Below, piece by piece: positions 13,152 to 22,340 of a stretch of DNA of 64,000 nt. The DNA is from Moheibacter sp035515075. GTDB lineage: Bacteria > Bacteroidota > Bacteroidia > Flavobacteriales > Weeksellaceae. A program made the translations under genes and the position numbers. The notes beneath the pieces are model-generated. The model saw only the letters and a program-made list of their open reading frames with translations, was not told the origin of the DNA and made no database searches. The stretch covers positions 1-64,000 of the forward strand of contig DATJBZ010000012.1 in the NCBI GenBank assembly GCA_035515075.1, read 5' to 3'. Each line of letters starts with the position of its first letter. Position 1 is the stretch's first letter.

Positions 13152-14777
13152 TTACATCATGCCTGGCATTCCGCCCATAGGTGGCATGGCTGGTTCGTCT
13201 TTCTTGATTTCAGTAATTACCGCTTCTGTGGTAATCAACATTCCAGCTACTGAAGCTGCATTTTCAAGTGCAACACGGGTAACTTTGGTTGGGTCAATGA
13301 TTCCCGCCTCCAACATATTGGTGTACGTATCATTTTTCGCATTGTATCCAAAATCTCCTTTTCCTTCTTTGACTTTCGCAACAACCACTGAACCTTCTCC
13401 TCCAGCGTTGATCACGATTTGGCGCAAAGGCTCTTCGATCGCACGACGTACGATGTTGATTCCAGTGGATTCATCAGCATTTTCTCCAGTAAGACTATCC
13501 AATGAAGACAAAGCTCTAACATACGCAACTCCACCACCTGGGATGATACCTTCTTCTACTGCCGCTCTTGTTGCATGCAAAGCATCGTCAATTCGGTCTT
13601 TTTTCTCTTTCATTTCCACTTCAGAAGCTGCACCTACATACAAAACAGCAACACCTCCAGCCAATTTAGCCAAACGCTCTTGCAGTTTTTCACGGTCATA
13701 GTCCGAAGAAGTTGAATCGATTTGTGCTTTGATTTCATTGACTCTTGCTTTGATCAAAGCTTCGTCTCCTGCACCGTTAACGATGGTCGTATTGTCTTTG
13801 TCGATTTGTACTTTTTCTGCTGTTCCCAACATGTCCAAAGTAGCATTTTCTAAAGAATAACCTCTTTCTTCTGAAATAACGGTTCCTCCAGTCAAAATCG
13901 CGATGTCTTCCAACATGGCTTTTCTACGGTCTCCAAATCCTGGTGCTTTGACAGCAGCAATTTTTAAAGAACCTCTCAAACGGTTCACGACCAAAGTTGC
14001 CAAAGCTTGTCCTTCTACTTCTTCTGAAATGATCAAAAGCGGACGGCTGGACTGTGCAACAGGCTCCAAAATTGGAAGAATGTCCTGTAAGTTGGAAATC
14101 TTTTTGTCAAACAATAGAATGTATGGATTTTCTAATTCAGCAACCATTTTATCAGAGTTTGTCACAAAATAAGGTGATTGGTATCCTCTGTCAAACTGCA
14201 TTCCTTCTACAACGTCCACATAAGTTTCTGTTCCTTTGGCTTCTTCAACAGTGATTACTCCTTCTTTTCCAACTTTCGCAAAAGCTTCTGAAATCAAAGT
14301 TCCAATGGTTTCATCGTTGTTGGCAGAAATCGAAGCCACTTGTTTGATTTTGTCTTCGCTATCGCCGACTTCTTTGGATTGCTCTTTTAAATTTGCCACG
14401 ATGGTGTTCACAGCTTTATCAATTCCACGTTTCAAATCCATGGGATTGGCGCCAGCTGCTACGTTTTTCAAACCTTCACGAACGATGGCTTGTGCCAAAA
14501 CAGTTGCAGTAGTCGTTCCGTCTCCAGCAACGTCATTGGTTCTTGAAGCAACTTCTTTTACCATTTGTGCACCCAAATTTTCGATGGAATCTTCCAATTC
14601 AATTTCTTTTGCGACAGAAACACCGTCTTTGGTTACATGTGGCGCTCCAAAAGCTTTTTCCAAAACAACGTTTCTACCTTTTGGTCCTAAAGTTACTTTT
14701 ACAGCATTGGCCAATGCGTCGACCCCTCTTTTCAAAGCGTCTCTTGATTCTACGTCAAATTTTATTTCTTTTGCCAT
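13152..14777 (-). CDS. groL: Chaperonin GroEL
   Basis: The 60-kDa chaperonin that folds proteins in an ATP-driven double ring with GroES. At 541 residues it is standard length. Visible landmarks are the start AKEIKFDVESRDALKRGVDA, the nucleotide-binding VTLGPKGRNVVLEK and AGDGTTTATVLAQ motifs, GGGVAYVRAL in the equatorial domain, and the flexible Gly/Met tail GGMPGMM. It follows groS by about 100 bp in the same direction, the usual operon order. Confidence 0.98.
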   Translation of the reverse strand: MAKEIKFDVESRDALKRGVDALANAVKVTLGPKGRNVVLEKAFGAPHVTKDGVSVAKEIELEDSIENLGAQMVKEVASRTNDVAGDGTTTATVLAQAIVREGLKNVAAGANPMDLKRGIDKAVNTIVANLKEQSKEVGDSEDKIKQVASISANNDETIGTLISEAFAKVGKEGVITVEEAKGTETYVDVVEGMQFDRGYQSPYFVTNSDKMVAELENPYILLFDKKISNLQDILPILEPVAQSSRPLLIISEEVEGQALATLVVNRLRGSLKIAAVKAPGFGDRRKAMLEDIAILTGGTVISEERGYSLENATLDMLGTAEKVQIDKDNTTIVNGAGDEALIKARVNEIKAQIDSTSSDYDREKLQERLAKLAGGVAVLYVGAASEVEMKEKKDRIDDALHATRAAVEEGIIPGGGVAYVRALSSLDSLTGENADESTGINIVRRAIEEPLRQIVINAGGEGSVVVAKVKEGKGDFGYNAKNDTYTNMLEAGIIDPTKVTRVALENAASVAGMLITTEAVITEIKKDEPAMPPMGGMPGMM

Positions 14778-14879
14778 AATTTTAAATTGTATTATTTATA
14801 TATGATATAAAAAGATTAGATGGTTAAATTATCAAGACAAAAGTACATCGTACAATATACTTTTTACTCAATACATGAA

Positions 14880-15158
14880 TTAAACAATTGCTAAAATATC
14901 CGATTCTCTCATGATCAAGTAATCTTTACCTTCCCACTTTAATTCTGTTCCAGCATATTTGCCATAGAGTACATTGTCCCCTACTTTTACGGTCAATGGT
15001 TCATCTACTTTTCCATTACCTACTGCAATGACGCTTCCTTGTTGAGGTTTCTCTTTTGCAGTGTCTGGAATGATGATTCCTGATGCCGTTTGAGTTTCAG
15101 CTGCTGCTGGTAACACCAACACGCGATCTGCCAATGGTTGAATTGTAATTTCTGACAT
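14880..15158 (-). CDS. groS: Co-chaperonin GroES
   Basis: A 92-residue cap of the GroEL ring. The mobile loop is visible as AAAETQTASGIIIPDTAKEKP, with the conserved GxVxAVGNGK segment, GDNVLYGKYAGTE and the C-terminal DILAIV. It is the first gene of the groS-groL operon. No CIRCE element (the HrcA operator) is recognisable upstream. Confidence 0.97.
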   Translation of the reverse strand: MSEITIQPLADRVLVLPAAAETQTASGIIIPDTAKEKPQQGSVIAVGNGKVDEPLTVKVGDNVLYGKYAGTELKWEGKDYLIMRESDILAIV

Positions 15159-15245
15159 AGTTATTATTTTAATTAATTGAACATTTTATGAATTTAATGA
15201 TGCTAAAAGAACGAAAACTATGCCAAGCAATGTTCAAGCATTTAA

Positions 15246-15263
15246 TGACAGTTTTTTCTGTCA
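15246..15263. promoter_or_regulatory. Inverted repeat upstream of groS
   Basis: TGACAG, six T, CTGTCA: a perfect 6-6-6 inverted repeat about 90 bp upstream of the groS start. Further TGACA-like pentamers lie at 15288-15301. It could be an operator for the heat-shock operon, but nothing proves this. Confidence 0.35.
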
Positions 15264-15460
15264 AATTGAAATTGAATCGCTTTCCTAACTGACAAAATGA
15301 CGTTTTTTTTTGTGTACAATCCTTCCAAAATCAAATTCTGAAATAATTGCATTTCTTTTCATGATTTATCTTGTCAATCTTTGTCATGAATGTGGCATGA
15401 AGATTGAATATTTACCACGCTTGGAAAATGATTTTCAATTATTTCCTAAAGTTGAAAGCA

Positions 15461-16930
15461 ATGCAGAAGAGAAGGTTAAATATCATCATACTTGTTTATT
15501 TAATGTTGGGGTTTTTGAGCAATTCATTGATAGCCAATGTTAATTTCTTTGGATCAACCCCCGTCGAACAACCTGCTATCGATGCTATGATCGCATTGGC
15601 AGACGAAGAATTTAAGCAAGAAAAATACGCCGAAGCTGAGAAGCTCTACGAAACCATACTCGAACAATCCAAAAAAGAAGCTTATTCAAAAGGTTTGGTC
15701 TATGCGTATTTGGGATTTTCCAGCATTTATTTTGTCCAATCCAAAATTGAATTGTCCACGGATTATTTGATCAAAGCCAAAGCACAAGCTTTTGCACAAA
15801 ACAATCCCAAAGTTCTCGGTGAAATTTATTTTAGTGAAGCTTTGAACATGCATGCGATCGGTTTATTGGATCAAGCCATTGAAAGATACCACGAAAGTTT
15901 GTCGATGTTGAATCAAATCGAAGACGAAGCTGAGCGTGATGAAAAAGCTTTGGTGGCCTACAACAACATCGGCGATGCCTACCAATTGCTCAGTCAAAAA
16001 GATTCGGCCTTGTACTATTACAAATTGGCGTACAATTCACCCACAGACAATCCCAACAGCAAATTTACCAGTGCAGCGAGCATTGCGGATTTGTACATTG
16101 ACGATGGTGCATTTGATTCTGCCAAAACCTATTTGAGTTTTACCGAATACTACGCCGACCAAATCAATACCAATTTTTCAAAATCAATTTCGAGTGAAAT
16201 TTTTGGCAAATATTACCAAGGCATTGGTCAATACGAAGAGGCAATTGCTTTGTATAAAACATCGATTGCACTCAATGATCAAATCAAGCGCCCGAGAGCA
16301 CAGTTGTTGAAGTTATTGTCTGAAACCTATCGAAAAAATGGGGAAGAACAAGCGGCCAATAATTATTTGAAAAAATATGTTTATTTAAAGGATAGCTTGG
16401 ACCATGTCTCTTTGGCCAACTTGAAAGCCGTACCTTCTTTGATGGATGCCTCATCAAACAATGTCAATCCACAAGAAGCAAAAGCCAGCACTAAATGGTA
16501 TTACATCACAGCGATTTTATTGATTTTGAGCGGAGGATTTTTTTACATCAAACAATTGAAATCCAAAAGGCGCAAAGGAAAGCAGGAAAATTTACAGCTC
16601 AAAAAGAAATTGAACAATGCATTTGAAGAAGTGGTGGAATTGGCAGAAAGCAATTCTCCGAATTTCTTGGCACGTTTCATTGAAGTTTATCCTGAATTGT
16701 ACAACCAGTTGATCACGGATTGTCCCGAATTGACGACGGCAGACCTCAAGGTTTGTGCATTGTTGAAATTGGATTATTCGACCAAAGAAATCGCTGAAAT
16801 CACTTTTAGTTCATTGAGAACCGTTCAAAATCGAATGTACAAAATCCGCAAAAAGTTGAATTTGAATTCCGAAGAGAAATTAGATCGTTGGATCCAAACT
16901 TTGCACATCGAAAGCTTGAACCAAGTTTAA
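15461..16930 (+). CDS. TPR sensor with transmembrane helix and LuxR-type HTH output
   Basis: A signal/anchor segment (MQKRRLNIIILVYLMLGFL) leads into a periplasmic region built of tetratricopeptide repeats (for example YAEAEKLYETILEQ, LDQAIERYHESL, YQLLSQKDSALYYYKLAY, GQYEEAIALYKTSIAL). A transmembrane helix near the middle (WYYITAILLILSGGFFYI) follows, then a cytoplasmic coiled segment and a C-terminal helix-turn-helix (TADLKVCALLKLDYSTKEIAE, then RTVQNRMYKIRKKL). This single-chain TPR-TM-HTH layout is common in Flavobacteriia. Ligand and targets are unknown. I prefer the ATG at 15461 to the one at 15404 because it opens the signal segment. Confidence 0.8.
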   Translation: MQKRRLNIIILVYLMLGFLSNSLIANVNFFGSTPVEQPAIDAMIALADEEFKQEKYAEAEKLYETILEQSKKEAYSKGLVYAYLGFSSIYFVQSKIELSTDYLIKAKAQAFAQNNPKVLGEIYFSEALNMHAIGLLDQAIERYHESLSMLNQIEDEAERDEKALVAYNNIGDAYQLLSQKDSALYYYKLAYNSPTDNPNSKFTSAASIADLYIDDGAFDSAKTYLSFTEYYADQINTNFSKSISSEIFGKYYQGIGQYEEAIALYKTSIALNDQIKRPRAQLLKLLSETYRKNGEEQAANNYLKKYVYLKDSLDHVSLANLKAVPSLMDASSNNVNPQEAKASTKWYYITAILLILSGGFFYIKQLKSKRRKGKQENLQLKKKLNNAFEEVVELAESNSPNFLARFIEVYPELYNQLITDCPELTTADLKVCALLKLDYSTKEIAEITFSSLRTVQNRMYKIRKKLNLNSEEKLDRWIQTLHIESLNQV

Positions 16931-16982
16931 TTCATTTTATAAAATTATTTTTCTCCTATTTTCTAAGTCTTAAATAAGCTTG

Positions 16983-16990
16983 TATTTTTG
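16983..16990 (+). promoter_or_regulatory. -7 box almost touching the ABC-F start codon
   Basis: TATTTTTG fits TAnnTTTG exactly and ends four bases before the ATG at 16995. If used, transcription would start at or next to the start codon, giving a leaderless or nearly leaderless mRNA. Confidence 0.5.
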
Positions 16991-16994
16991 CCGC

Positions 16995-18893
16995 ATGATC
17001 ATGGTGCAAAATTTAGGCGTTCATTTCGCTGGAAGTTATTTATTTGACAATGTTTCCTTTCGTATCAACAAAGGAAATCGTGTCGGTTTGGCGGGTAAAA
17101 ATGGTGCAGGGAAATCCACACTTTTGAAAATTCTAGCCAAAGAGCAAATCTCTGATGAAGGAGATGTGGTGTATGAAGGGGAAATCAGCGTAGGTTTTTT
17201 GCGACAAGACATCGATTTTGAAAAGGGAAGAACGGTTTGGGAAGAAGCTGGAAAGGCTTTTGAAGAACTCAATTCCCTTCAAAAAAGAATGGATGAAACC
17301 AACCGCCAACTGACAGAAAGGACCGACTATGAAAGTGATGCTTATACGCAGTTGATCGAAGATATCACTCATTTGACGGATCGTTTCACTTTATTGGGCG
17401 GTTATACCAAGGATGCAGACATGGAGAAAATTCTGCTGGGATTGGGTTTCAAAGCGGAGGATTTTCACCGACAAACCACAGAGTTTTCTGGCGGTTGGAG
17501 AATGCGTGTGGAATTGGCAAAATTGCTTTTACAAAAACACGACGTACTGTTGCTGGATGAGCCGACGAACCATTTGGACATTGATTCGATTGTGTGGTTG
17601 GAGGAATTTCTACAAGACTACATCGGTGCGGTCGTTTTGGTTTCGCACGACAAATTATTTTTGGACAATGTGACCAACCGAACTTTAGAGATTTCCAACA
17701 AACAAATCCATGATTACAAAGCGAATTATTCAAAATACATCGAATTGCGCCAAGAAAGGCGTGAGAAAATGGCCCAATCGCAGAAAAATCAAGAACAATA
17801 CATCAAACATACCCAACAGCTGATTGAGAAATTTAGAGCGAAAGCGTCCAAAGCGGCGACTGCACAATCCTTGATCAAAAAGTTGGATAAACTTGATATC
17901 ATCGAAGTAGAAAATGAAGATGTGCATAAGATGAACATCCGTTTCAATTCAGCGGTTACGCCCGGTAAAATCATTTTTGAATTGGAAAATGTCGGCAAAG
18001 CCTATGGTGAAAAACAGATTTTTGACCAAGTTTCCTTTTTTGTGAACCGCGGTGAGAAAATTGCTTTTGTTGGTCAAAACGGTCAAGGAAAAACGACTTT
18101 GGCGCGGGTGATGGTCGATGGATTGGACCACAGTGGCGTGATCAAATTGGGACACAATGTCGAAGTGGGCTATTTTGCGCAAAACCAAGCCGATGTGTTG
18201 AATGAAAAATGGTCGGTTTTGGAAGAGGCTGAATATGCTTCGACCGAAGAGACACGCAAGCAAGTTCGGGATGTTTTGGGCGCGTTTTTGTTTCGAGGAG
18301 AAGAAGTCGAAAAGAAAGTATCGGTGCTGTCAGGAGGAGAACGCAATCGTTTGGCTTTGGCGAAATTGTTGTTGAAACCTTTCAATGTTTTGGTCATGGA
18401 TGAGCCGACGAACCACTTGGACATTCAATCCAAAGAAATTCTCAAGAGAGCTTTGCAGAATTTTGATGGAACCTTGATTTTGGTTTCGCACGACAGGGAA
18501 TTTTTGGATGGCTTGGCCAACAAAGTCTTTGAATTCAAAGAAGGAAAAGTCATCGAGTTTTTGGGGGGCATCAATGACTATTTGACCGAAAGAAAGGCGC
18601 AGAATTTCCGTGTCATCGAGGCAGTTATTCAAGAGAAAAAAGAAATTGTTGCAACAAAGATTGAAAAAGCAGAATTGAGCCAAGAGGAAATCAAGGAGCA
18701 AAAACGCATCAAAAATCGAATTGGGAAAATTGAAGAAGAAATCGCTTCGATCGAAGGCCAAATCGCTACTTTAGAAAAGATTTTTGAAACTTCACATACC
18801 GATGAAGACCAAGAAAAATACAATCAATTGAACCAACAATTGGAACAAACCATGAAAGAATGGGAGGAGTTGATGTTGTTGGTGGAAGGGTGA
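16995..18893 (+). CDS. ABC-F family ATPase
   Basis: Two ABC domains in one soluble chain without membrane segments: Walker A GKNGAGKS and GQNGQGKT, signatures SGGWRMRVELAKLLL and LSGGERNRLALAKLL, Walker B LLLDEPTNHLD and LVMDEPTNHLD. The linker between the domains is charged and helical (about residues 235-310), and a C-terminal coiled coil (about 565-630) is present, as in Uup/YheS-type members. ABC-F proteins act on ribosomes to resolve stalled or strained translation. Which subtype this is cannot be settled. The candidate promoter leaves the ATG codons at 16995 and 17001 as the only sensible starts. Confidence 0.9.
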   Translation: MIMVQNLGVHFAGSYLFDNVSFRINKGNRVGLAGKNGAGKSTLLKILAKEQISDEGDVVYEGEISVGFLRQDIDFEKGRTVWEEAGKAFEELNSLQKRMDETNRQLTERTDYESDAYTQLIEDITHLTDRFTLLGGYTKDADMEKILLGLGFKAEDFHRQTTEFSGGWRMRVELAKLLLQKHDVLLLDEPTNHLDIDSIVWLEEFLQDYIGAVVLVSHDKLFLDNVTNRTLEISNKQIHDYKANYSKYIELRQERREKMAQSQKNQEQYIKHTQQLIEKFRAKASKAATAQSLIKKLDKLDIIEVENEDVHKMNIRFNSAVTPGKIIFELENVGKAYGEKQIFDQVSFFVNRGEKIAFVGQNGQGKTTLARVMVDGLDHSGVIKLGHNVEVGYFAQNQADVLNEKWSVLEEAEYASTEETRKQVRDVLGAFLFRGEEVEKKVSVLSGGERNRLALAKLLLKPFNVLVMDEPTNHLDIQSKEILKRALQNFDGTLILVSHDREFLDGLANKVFEFKEGKVIEFLGGINDYLTERKAQNFRVIEAVIQEKKEIVATKIEKAELSQEEIKEQKRIKNRIGKIEEEIASIEGQIATLEKIFETSHTDEDQEKYNQLNQQLEQTMKEWEELMLLVEG

Positions 18894-18979
18894 ATTGAAA
18901 CATCTAGGACTACATGAGTTTGAAAATTAGTCGTGGGTGTTTTTTTGAACACAGATAAAAGAATTTTAATAAAAATAAG

Positions 18980-20335
18980 ATGCTACGATATTGGAAGATT
19001 TTTTTAGTTGTATTTACAATTGTTTTTGTTGTTTTCTTTCAATCTTATTGGCTTTTGAATGCTTATGAAAATCAGAAAAATGAAATATTGACACAAATCT
19101 CATTGGAAGTTCAGCGCGTTTTAACGAATGAACTGATCATTCAAAATACTTCGAGAGTGGATGAGGTTTTTGATGATGAGATTAAATCGGTCATTAGGGA
19201 CAAACTTTCTGATATTATCAATGTTCATTCATTGAGTGAGTTGGGTGGGGAATTAATGATAACAGTTGATGGTGAGGATGATGAGGGTGATAAGGTTGTT
19301 TATTCTAATAAGAATCACCGTGAAGTAGTACAGTTCGATAGTTTGATTTATGGAGAGGTACAGTCTTACATTCAGAAGACCTACAAAGATGCAAAGTTTG
19401 TTGTTTACTTTGAATATGAAAATGAGTTGAAGACTTATCCTAAGAATTCGGTCATCCAAAGTGCAAATACAACAGAGAGCATTAAATCTTTATCTTCTCC
19501 TCTGTATTCTGTTCGTGTTCATGTAGTTAATTTGCCAAGCGTTATTTTAGAGAAGATGTACGATAAGATTCTTTTTTCAGTGTTGTACATTGTTCTTTTT
19601 TTAAGCACTGTTTTTTTACTAAATTATAATGTGAAAATTAACCGTAGATTGTTAAAGAATAAAGAGATTTTCACAAGAAATGTCACTCATGAATTGAAAA
19701 TACCAATTTCTACAATCATGATTGCTGCAGAAGCATTTGAAAAGTATGATTTGGTCAAAGAGCCAAAAGCAGCTAAAAAATATATACATACGATCAAGCG
19801 GGCTAGTGAGCAATTGTCATTTTTTGTAGATTCTATTTTACAACATGCAAAAGCAGAGAATGGAGGTGAAAAGATGGAGGTCATTAATTTATTGGAATTA
19901 TTGGAGGAAGTGAAAACAAGCTTATCTCAAATCATTCATGAAAAAAAAGTGAGCATATTGTTTGAAAATATTCCAAAAGACCTTTGTATCCAAGGTGATT
20001 TTAGTGCAATGAAACAAGTTTTTCTTAATTTATTTGACAATTCAATCAAGTATTCGGTAGAGTCTCCTAAAATCATTGTAAAAGCTGAAAGGGCAAAAGA
20101 TCGGGTGGTTTTAAAGGTCATTGATAACGGAATTGGCATCCCAAAAGATCATTTAGAGGATGTTTTTAGTGCTTATTTTCGGGTGGCTAATAAGGATGTT
20201 TATGATGTCAAAGGTTATGGTTTAGGATTAAGTTTTGTGAAATCGACATTAAAAAATCAAAATGGCCATGTGAGGATTGTAGAGTCAAGTCCTTTGGGAA
20301 CAATTATAGAATTAAATATTGCAGCAAATGTATAA
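18980..20335 (+). CDS. Sensor histidine kinase
   Basis: Membrane-bound kinase: helix 1 at residues 5-28, a periplasmic sensor of about 160 residues with no recognised domain, helix 2 at about 196-217, then the dimerisation/phosphoacceptor domain with H237 in NVTHELKIP and the catalytic domain (N box FDNSIKYSV, G1 DNGIGIPKDH, G2 GYGLGLSF). The layout is that of the RprX-like kinases of Bacteroidota. The response regulator gene overlaps its 3' end, so the pair is co-translated. Codon use is less biased than in the neighbouring housekeeping genes. Confidence 0.92.
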   Translation: MLRYWKIFLVVFTIVFVVFFQSYWLLNAYENQKNEILTQISLEVQRVLTNELIIQNTSRVDEVFDDEIKSVIRDKLSDIINVHSLSELGGELMITVDGEDDEGDKVVYSNKNHREVVQFDSLIYGEVQSYIQKTYKDAKFVVYFEYENELKTYPKNSVIQSANTTESIKSLSSPLYSVRVHVVNLPSVILEKMYDKILFSVLYIVLFLSTVFLLNYNVKINRRLLKNKEIFTRNVTHELKIPISTIMIAAEAFEKYDLVKEPKAAKKYIHTIKRASEQLSFFVDSILQHAKAENGGEKMEVINLLELLEEVKTSLSQIIHEKKVSILFENIPKDLCIQGDFSAMKQVFLNLFDNSIKYSVESPKIIVKAERAKDRVVLKVIDNGIGIPKDHLEDVFSAYFRVANKDVYDVKGYGLGLSFVKSTLKNQNGHVRIVESSPLGTIIELNIAANV

Positions 20336-21020
20336 AGCTCGGATATTGTACTTAGAAGACGATCTGGATTTGGGAGAAACAACTTTAGATATGTTCCTTA
20401 GAGAAGGATACTTTGTCAAATGGGTGAAAGGCGGTTTAGATGGTTTGAAAGCGATAGAAGACGATGTATTTGACATTGTAGTGGCAGACATTATGATGCC
20501 TCAGTTGGATGGTTATTCATTTTTGCAAACGATCCGAGAAAAAGGACAGCAAATTCCATTGATCTATTTGTCGGCAAGAGTATTGACAGAAGATATTATC
20601 AAAGGCTTTTCAATCGGTGCAGATGATTACATAAGAAAGCCATTTAGTTTTGATGAGTTGGTAGTGAGGATTGAAAGGTTGTTGAAAAATAACATTCCTC
20701 ATCAAAGTTCTGAAAAAGAAACGTTTTCTATTGGCTTATATACATTTCGTAGAGATACTTTTGAACTAAGTTGGGAAGTTGGGAAGGTGATATTATCCCC
20801 TAGATTAGGAGAGATTTTATTCCGATTTATCACAAGTCATGACAACATTTTATTAAGGAAAAAGACACTTTTGGATCTTTGGGGAGATGATAGTTTTTTC
20901 AATGGACGAAGTTTGGATGTCTTTATTTCTAAACTAAGAAAGCAATTGTCTGGGGATCCTAACATAAAAATCATCACCATTCGCGGTGTGGGTTATAAGT
21001 TGGTAGTCAGTCAACAGTGA
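20328..21020 (+). CDS. OmpR/PhoB-type response regulator
   Basis: A receiver domain with the acidic pocket (YLEDD), phosphoacceptor Asp in VVADIMMPQLDGY, and the switch Lys in DDYIRKPFSF, followed by a C-terminal winged helix (LSPRLGEILFRF to IITIRGVGYKLV). Proteins of this class bind direct repeats of about one helical turn upstream of target promoters. The start at 20328 overlaps the kinase gene by 8 bp; an ATG at 20319 is possible. RprY-like. Suggested targets are the GTTAnn repeats at 23834-23860 and 28551-28576; see findings. Confidence 0.92.
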   Translation: MYKARILYLEDDLDLGETTLDMFLREGYFVKWVKGGLDGLKAIEDDVFDIVVADIMMPQLDGYSFLQTIREKGQQIPLIYLSARVLTEDIIKGFSIGADDYIRKPFSFDELVVRIERLLKNNIPHQSSEKETFSIGLYTFRRDTFELSWEVGKVILSPRLGEILFRFITSHDNILLRKKTLLDLWGDDSFFNGRSLDVFISKLRKQLSGDPNIKIITIRGVGYKLVVSQQ

Positions 21021-21029
21021 TTTTAATTC

Positions 21030-21062
21030 AAGCAATGGTCAAAGTTGAATTTGACCATTGCT
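21030..21062. terminator. Hairpin between convergent genes
   Basis: AGCAATGGTCAAA and TTTGACCATTGCT form a 13-bp perfect stem. T-runs are weak on both sides, but the position between the response regulator and the oppositely oriented gene suggests a shared terminator. Confidence 0.7.
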
Positions 21063-21071
21063 TTGGTTTAA

Positions 21072-21491
21072 TTATTCACCACTTACTTGTTTAGTCTCTG
21101 TGATAACATCTTTTAAAATGTCTAATTCGATGATTTTTCCATCTTTATTAAAAGTGAATGATCGAGTCATCTCCATGAATAGAATATCGTAGGATGTTTC
21201 GATGTGCGTATTGTCTCCTTCTTCAGTTATTTGTATTACCTCATAAGAGGTAGGGATCGGAAATTGTTCTATGATTTGCGGGACGATGACATCATTCATC
21301 CCTGTAGGCAGATCGCCGATTTTCACATTTTCGTCTAAAAGAGGTTTCATTAGTTCGTAGTTTTGTTTTTTAAATGCTTCAAAAATCAGGTCTAATTCTG
21401 CTCCATAGTCTTTTTTTGCTTGTGCTGAAATTGAGACAGAGAAGAGTAAGGTTAAGACGGATGTTAAAATTTTAGTTTTCATTTCTTTCAT
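21072..21491 (-). CDS. Small secreted protein, last gene of the secreted-protein operon
   Basis: A signal peptide (KILTSVLTLLFSVSISAQA) precedes a domain of about 115 residues that alternates helices and strands (ELDLIFEAFKKQNYELMKPLLDEN, then YEVIQITEEGDNTHIETSYDI). It could be a DUF3887/NTF2-like fold, but I cannot assign it. Either ATG at 21491 or 21482 could start it. It lies 8 bp after the preceding gene, so the three genes from 23717 down to here form one operon. Confidence 0.7.
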   Translation of the reverse strand: MKEMKTKILTSVLTLLFSVSISAQAKKDYGAELDLIFEAFKKQNYELMKPLLDENVKIGDLPTGMNDVIVPQIIEQFPIPTSYEVIQITEEGDNTHIETSYDILFMEMTRSFTFNKDGKIIELDILKDVITETKQVSGE

Positions 21492-21499
21492 TTACTTGA

Positions 21500-22336
21500 T
21501 TATTTTTCTACTTTTACATCGATGTTGATGGCTGGAGCGGCGATGACTGTTTTCTTCCAATCACCATAAAATTCTCTGATATAGCCCGTTCTGAAAAGCG
21601 ATGCACTAATGAGGACTTGACCATCGAATTGATTTAAAAAATGGATGGCGACAAAGAACTTTCCTTGTACCCAGATATTTTGATCAGTTAGATCAATGGA
21701 GAAAGTTCCGTCCACTAGTTTTTCTTGGGTCAATTCAAAAGTCAGCTCTTCATCTAAAATGTTTTTGTCAGGGAAGCCGTCTTTTTCATTATAAATGGTG
21801 TAACGAAGAACAACAGGTTGGTCAGATTCTATCGATGCTACATTGAGGTGGATAGTGTTAATTTTCGCTTTTTTCTTGGTATTGAATTGGAAGGCTGTTT
21901 CTATATTATGATTATTTTCATTGTTTTTTGGGTTTACTTCGTAGACCACAGATTTAGATTTAGTTTTTACTCCCCAATTCTTGTCGATCATGGCTTTAGG
22001 CGCAATCACGATTTCACTCAATTCGGTGATTTCTTCTTCTAAAAATATCTTTCTGTTTTGGTGCAAAGAAAATTCTTGTTTGTTTTCTGTAAACAGTTCG
22101 TACCCTGCTACATCGATCATGATGATGGCAGTTGGATTGACTTCAGTTAAGTCAATTGTAAATTCACCATTTTCATTGGTTATGGTACCAATGTTTTCTT
22201 TCTGTATTCCAATTTTGGCATAAGGAATCGGTTGATTATCCTCTTTTGAAAAGAGAGTTCCAGAAATCACTTGTGCTTGCATAGAAATGGAACACACTAA
22301 AAATAGGATTGTTAAAATTCTCATAGTTTTTATCAT
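21500..22336 (-). CDS. Secreted protein with carboxypeptidase-regulatory-like domain
   Basis: A signal peptide is followed by a CarboxypepD_reg-like beta-sandwich (VISGTLFSKEDNQPIPYAKI to AGYELFTENKQEFS, about residues 24-105), the type also found at the front of SusC proteins and surface lipoproteins. The remaining 170 residues are beta-rich, without catalytic motifs. Probably periplasmic or outer-membrane associated. It starts 4 bp after the adhesin-like gene ends and is 8 bp from the next one, so it is the middle gene of the operon. Confidence 0.75.
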   Translation of the reverse strand: MIKTMRILTILFLVCSISMQAQVISGTLFSKEDNQPIPYAKIGIQKENIGTITNENGEFTIDLTEVNPTAIIMIDVAGYELFTENKQEFSLHQNRKIFLEEEITELSEIVIAPKAMIDKNWGVKTKSKSVVYEVNPKNNENNHNIETAFQFNTKKKAKINTIHLNVASIESDQPVVLRYTIYNEKDGFPDKNILDEELTFELTQEKLVDGTFSIDLTDQNIWVQGKFFVAIHFLNQFDGQVLISASLFRTGYIREFYGDWKKTVIAAPAINIDVKVEK

Positions 22337-22340
22337 TATA

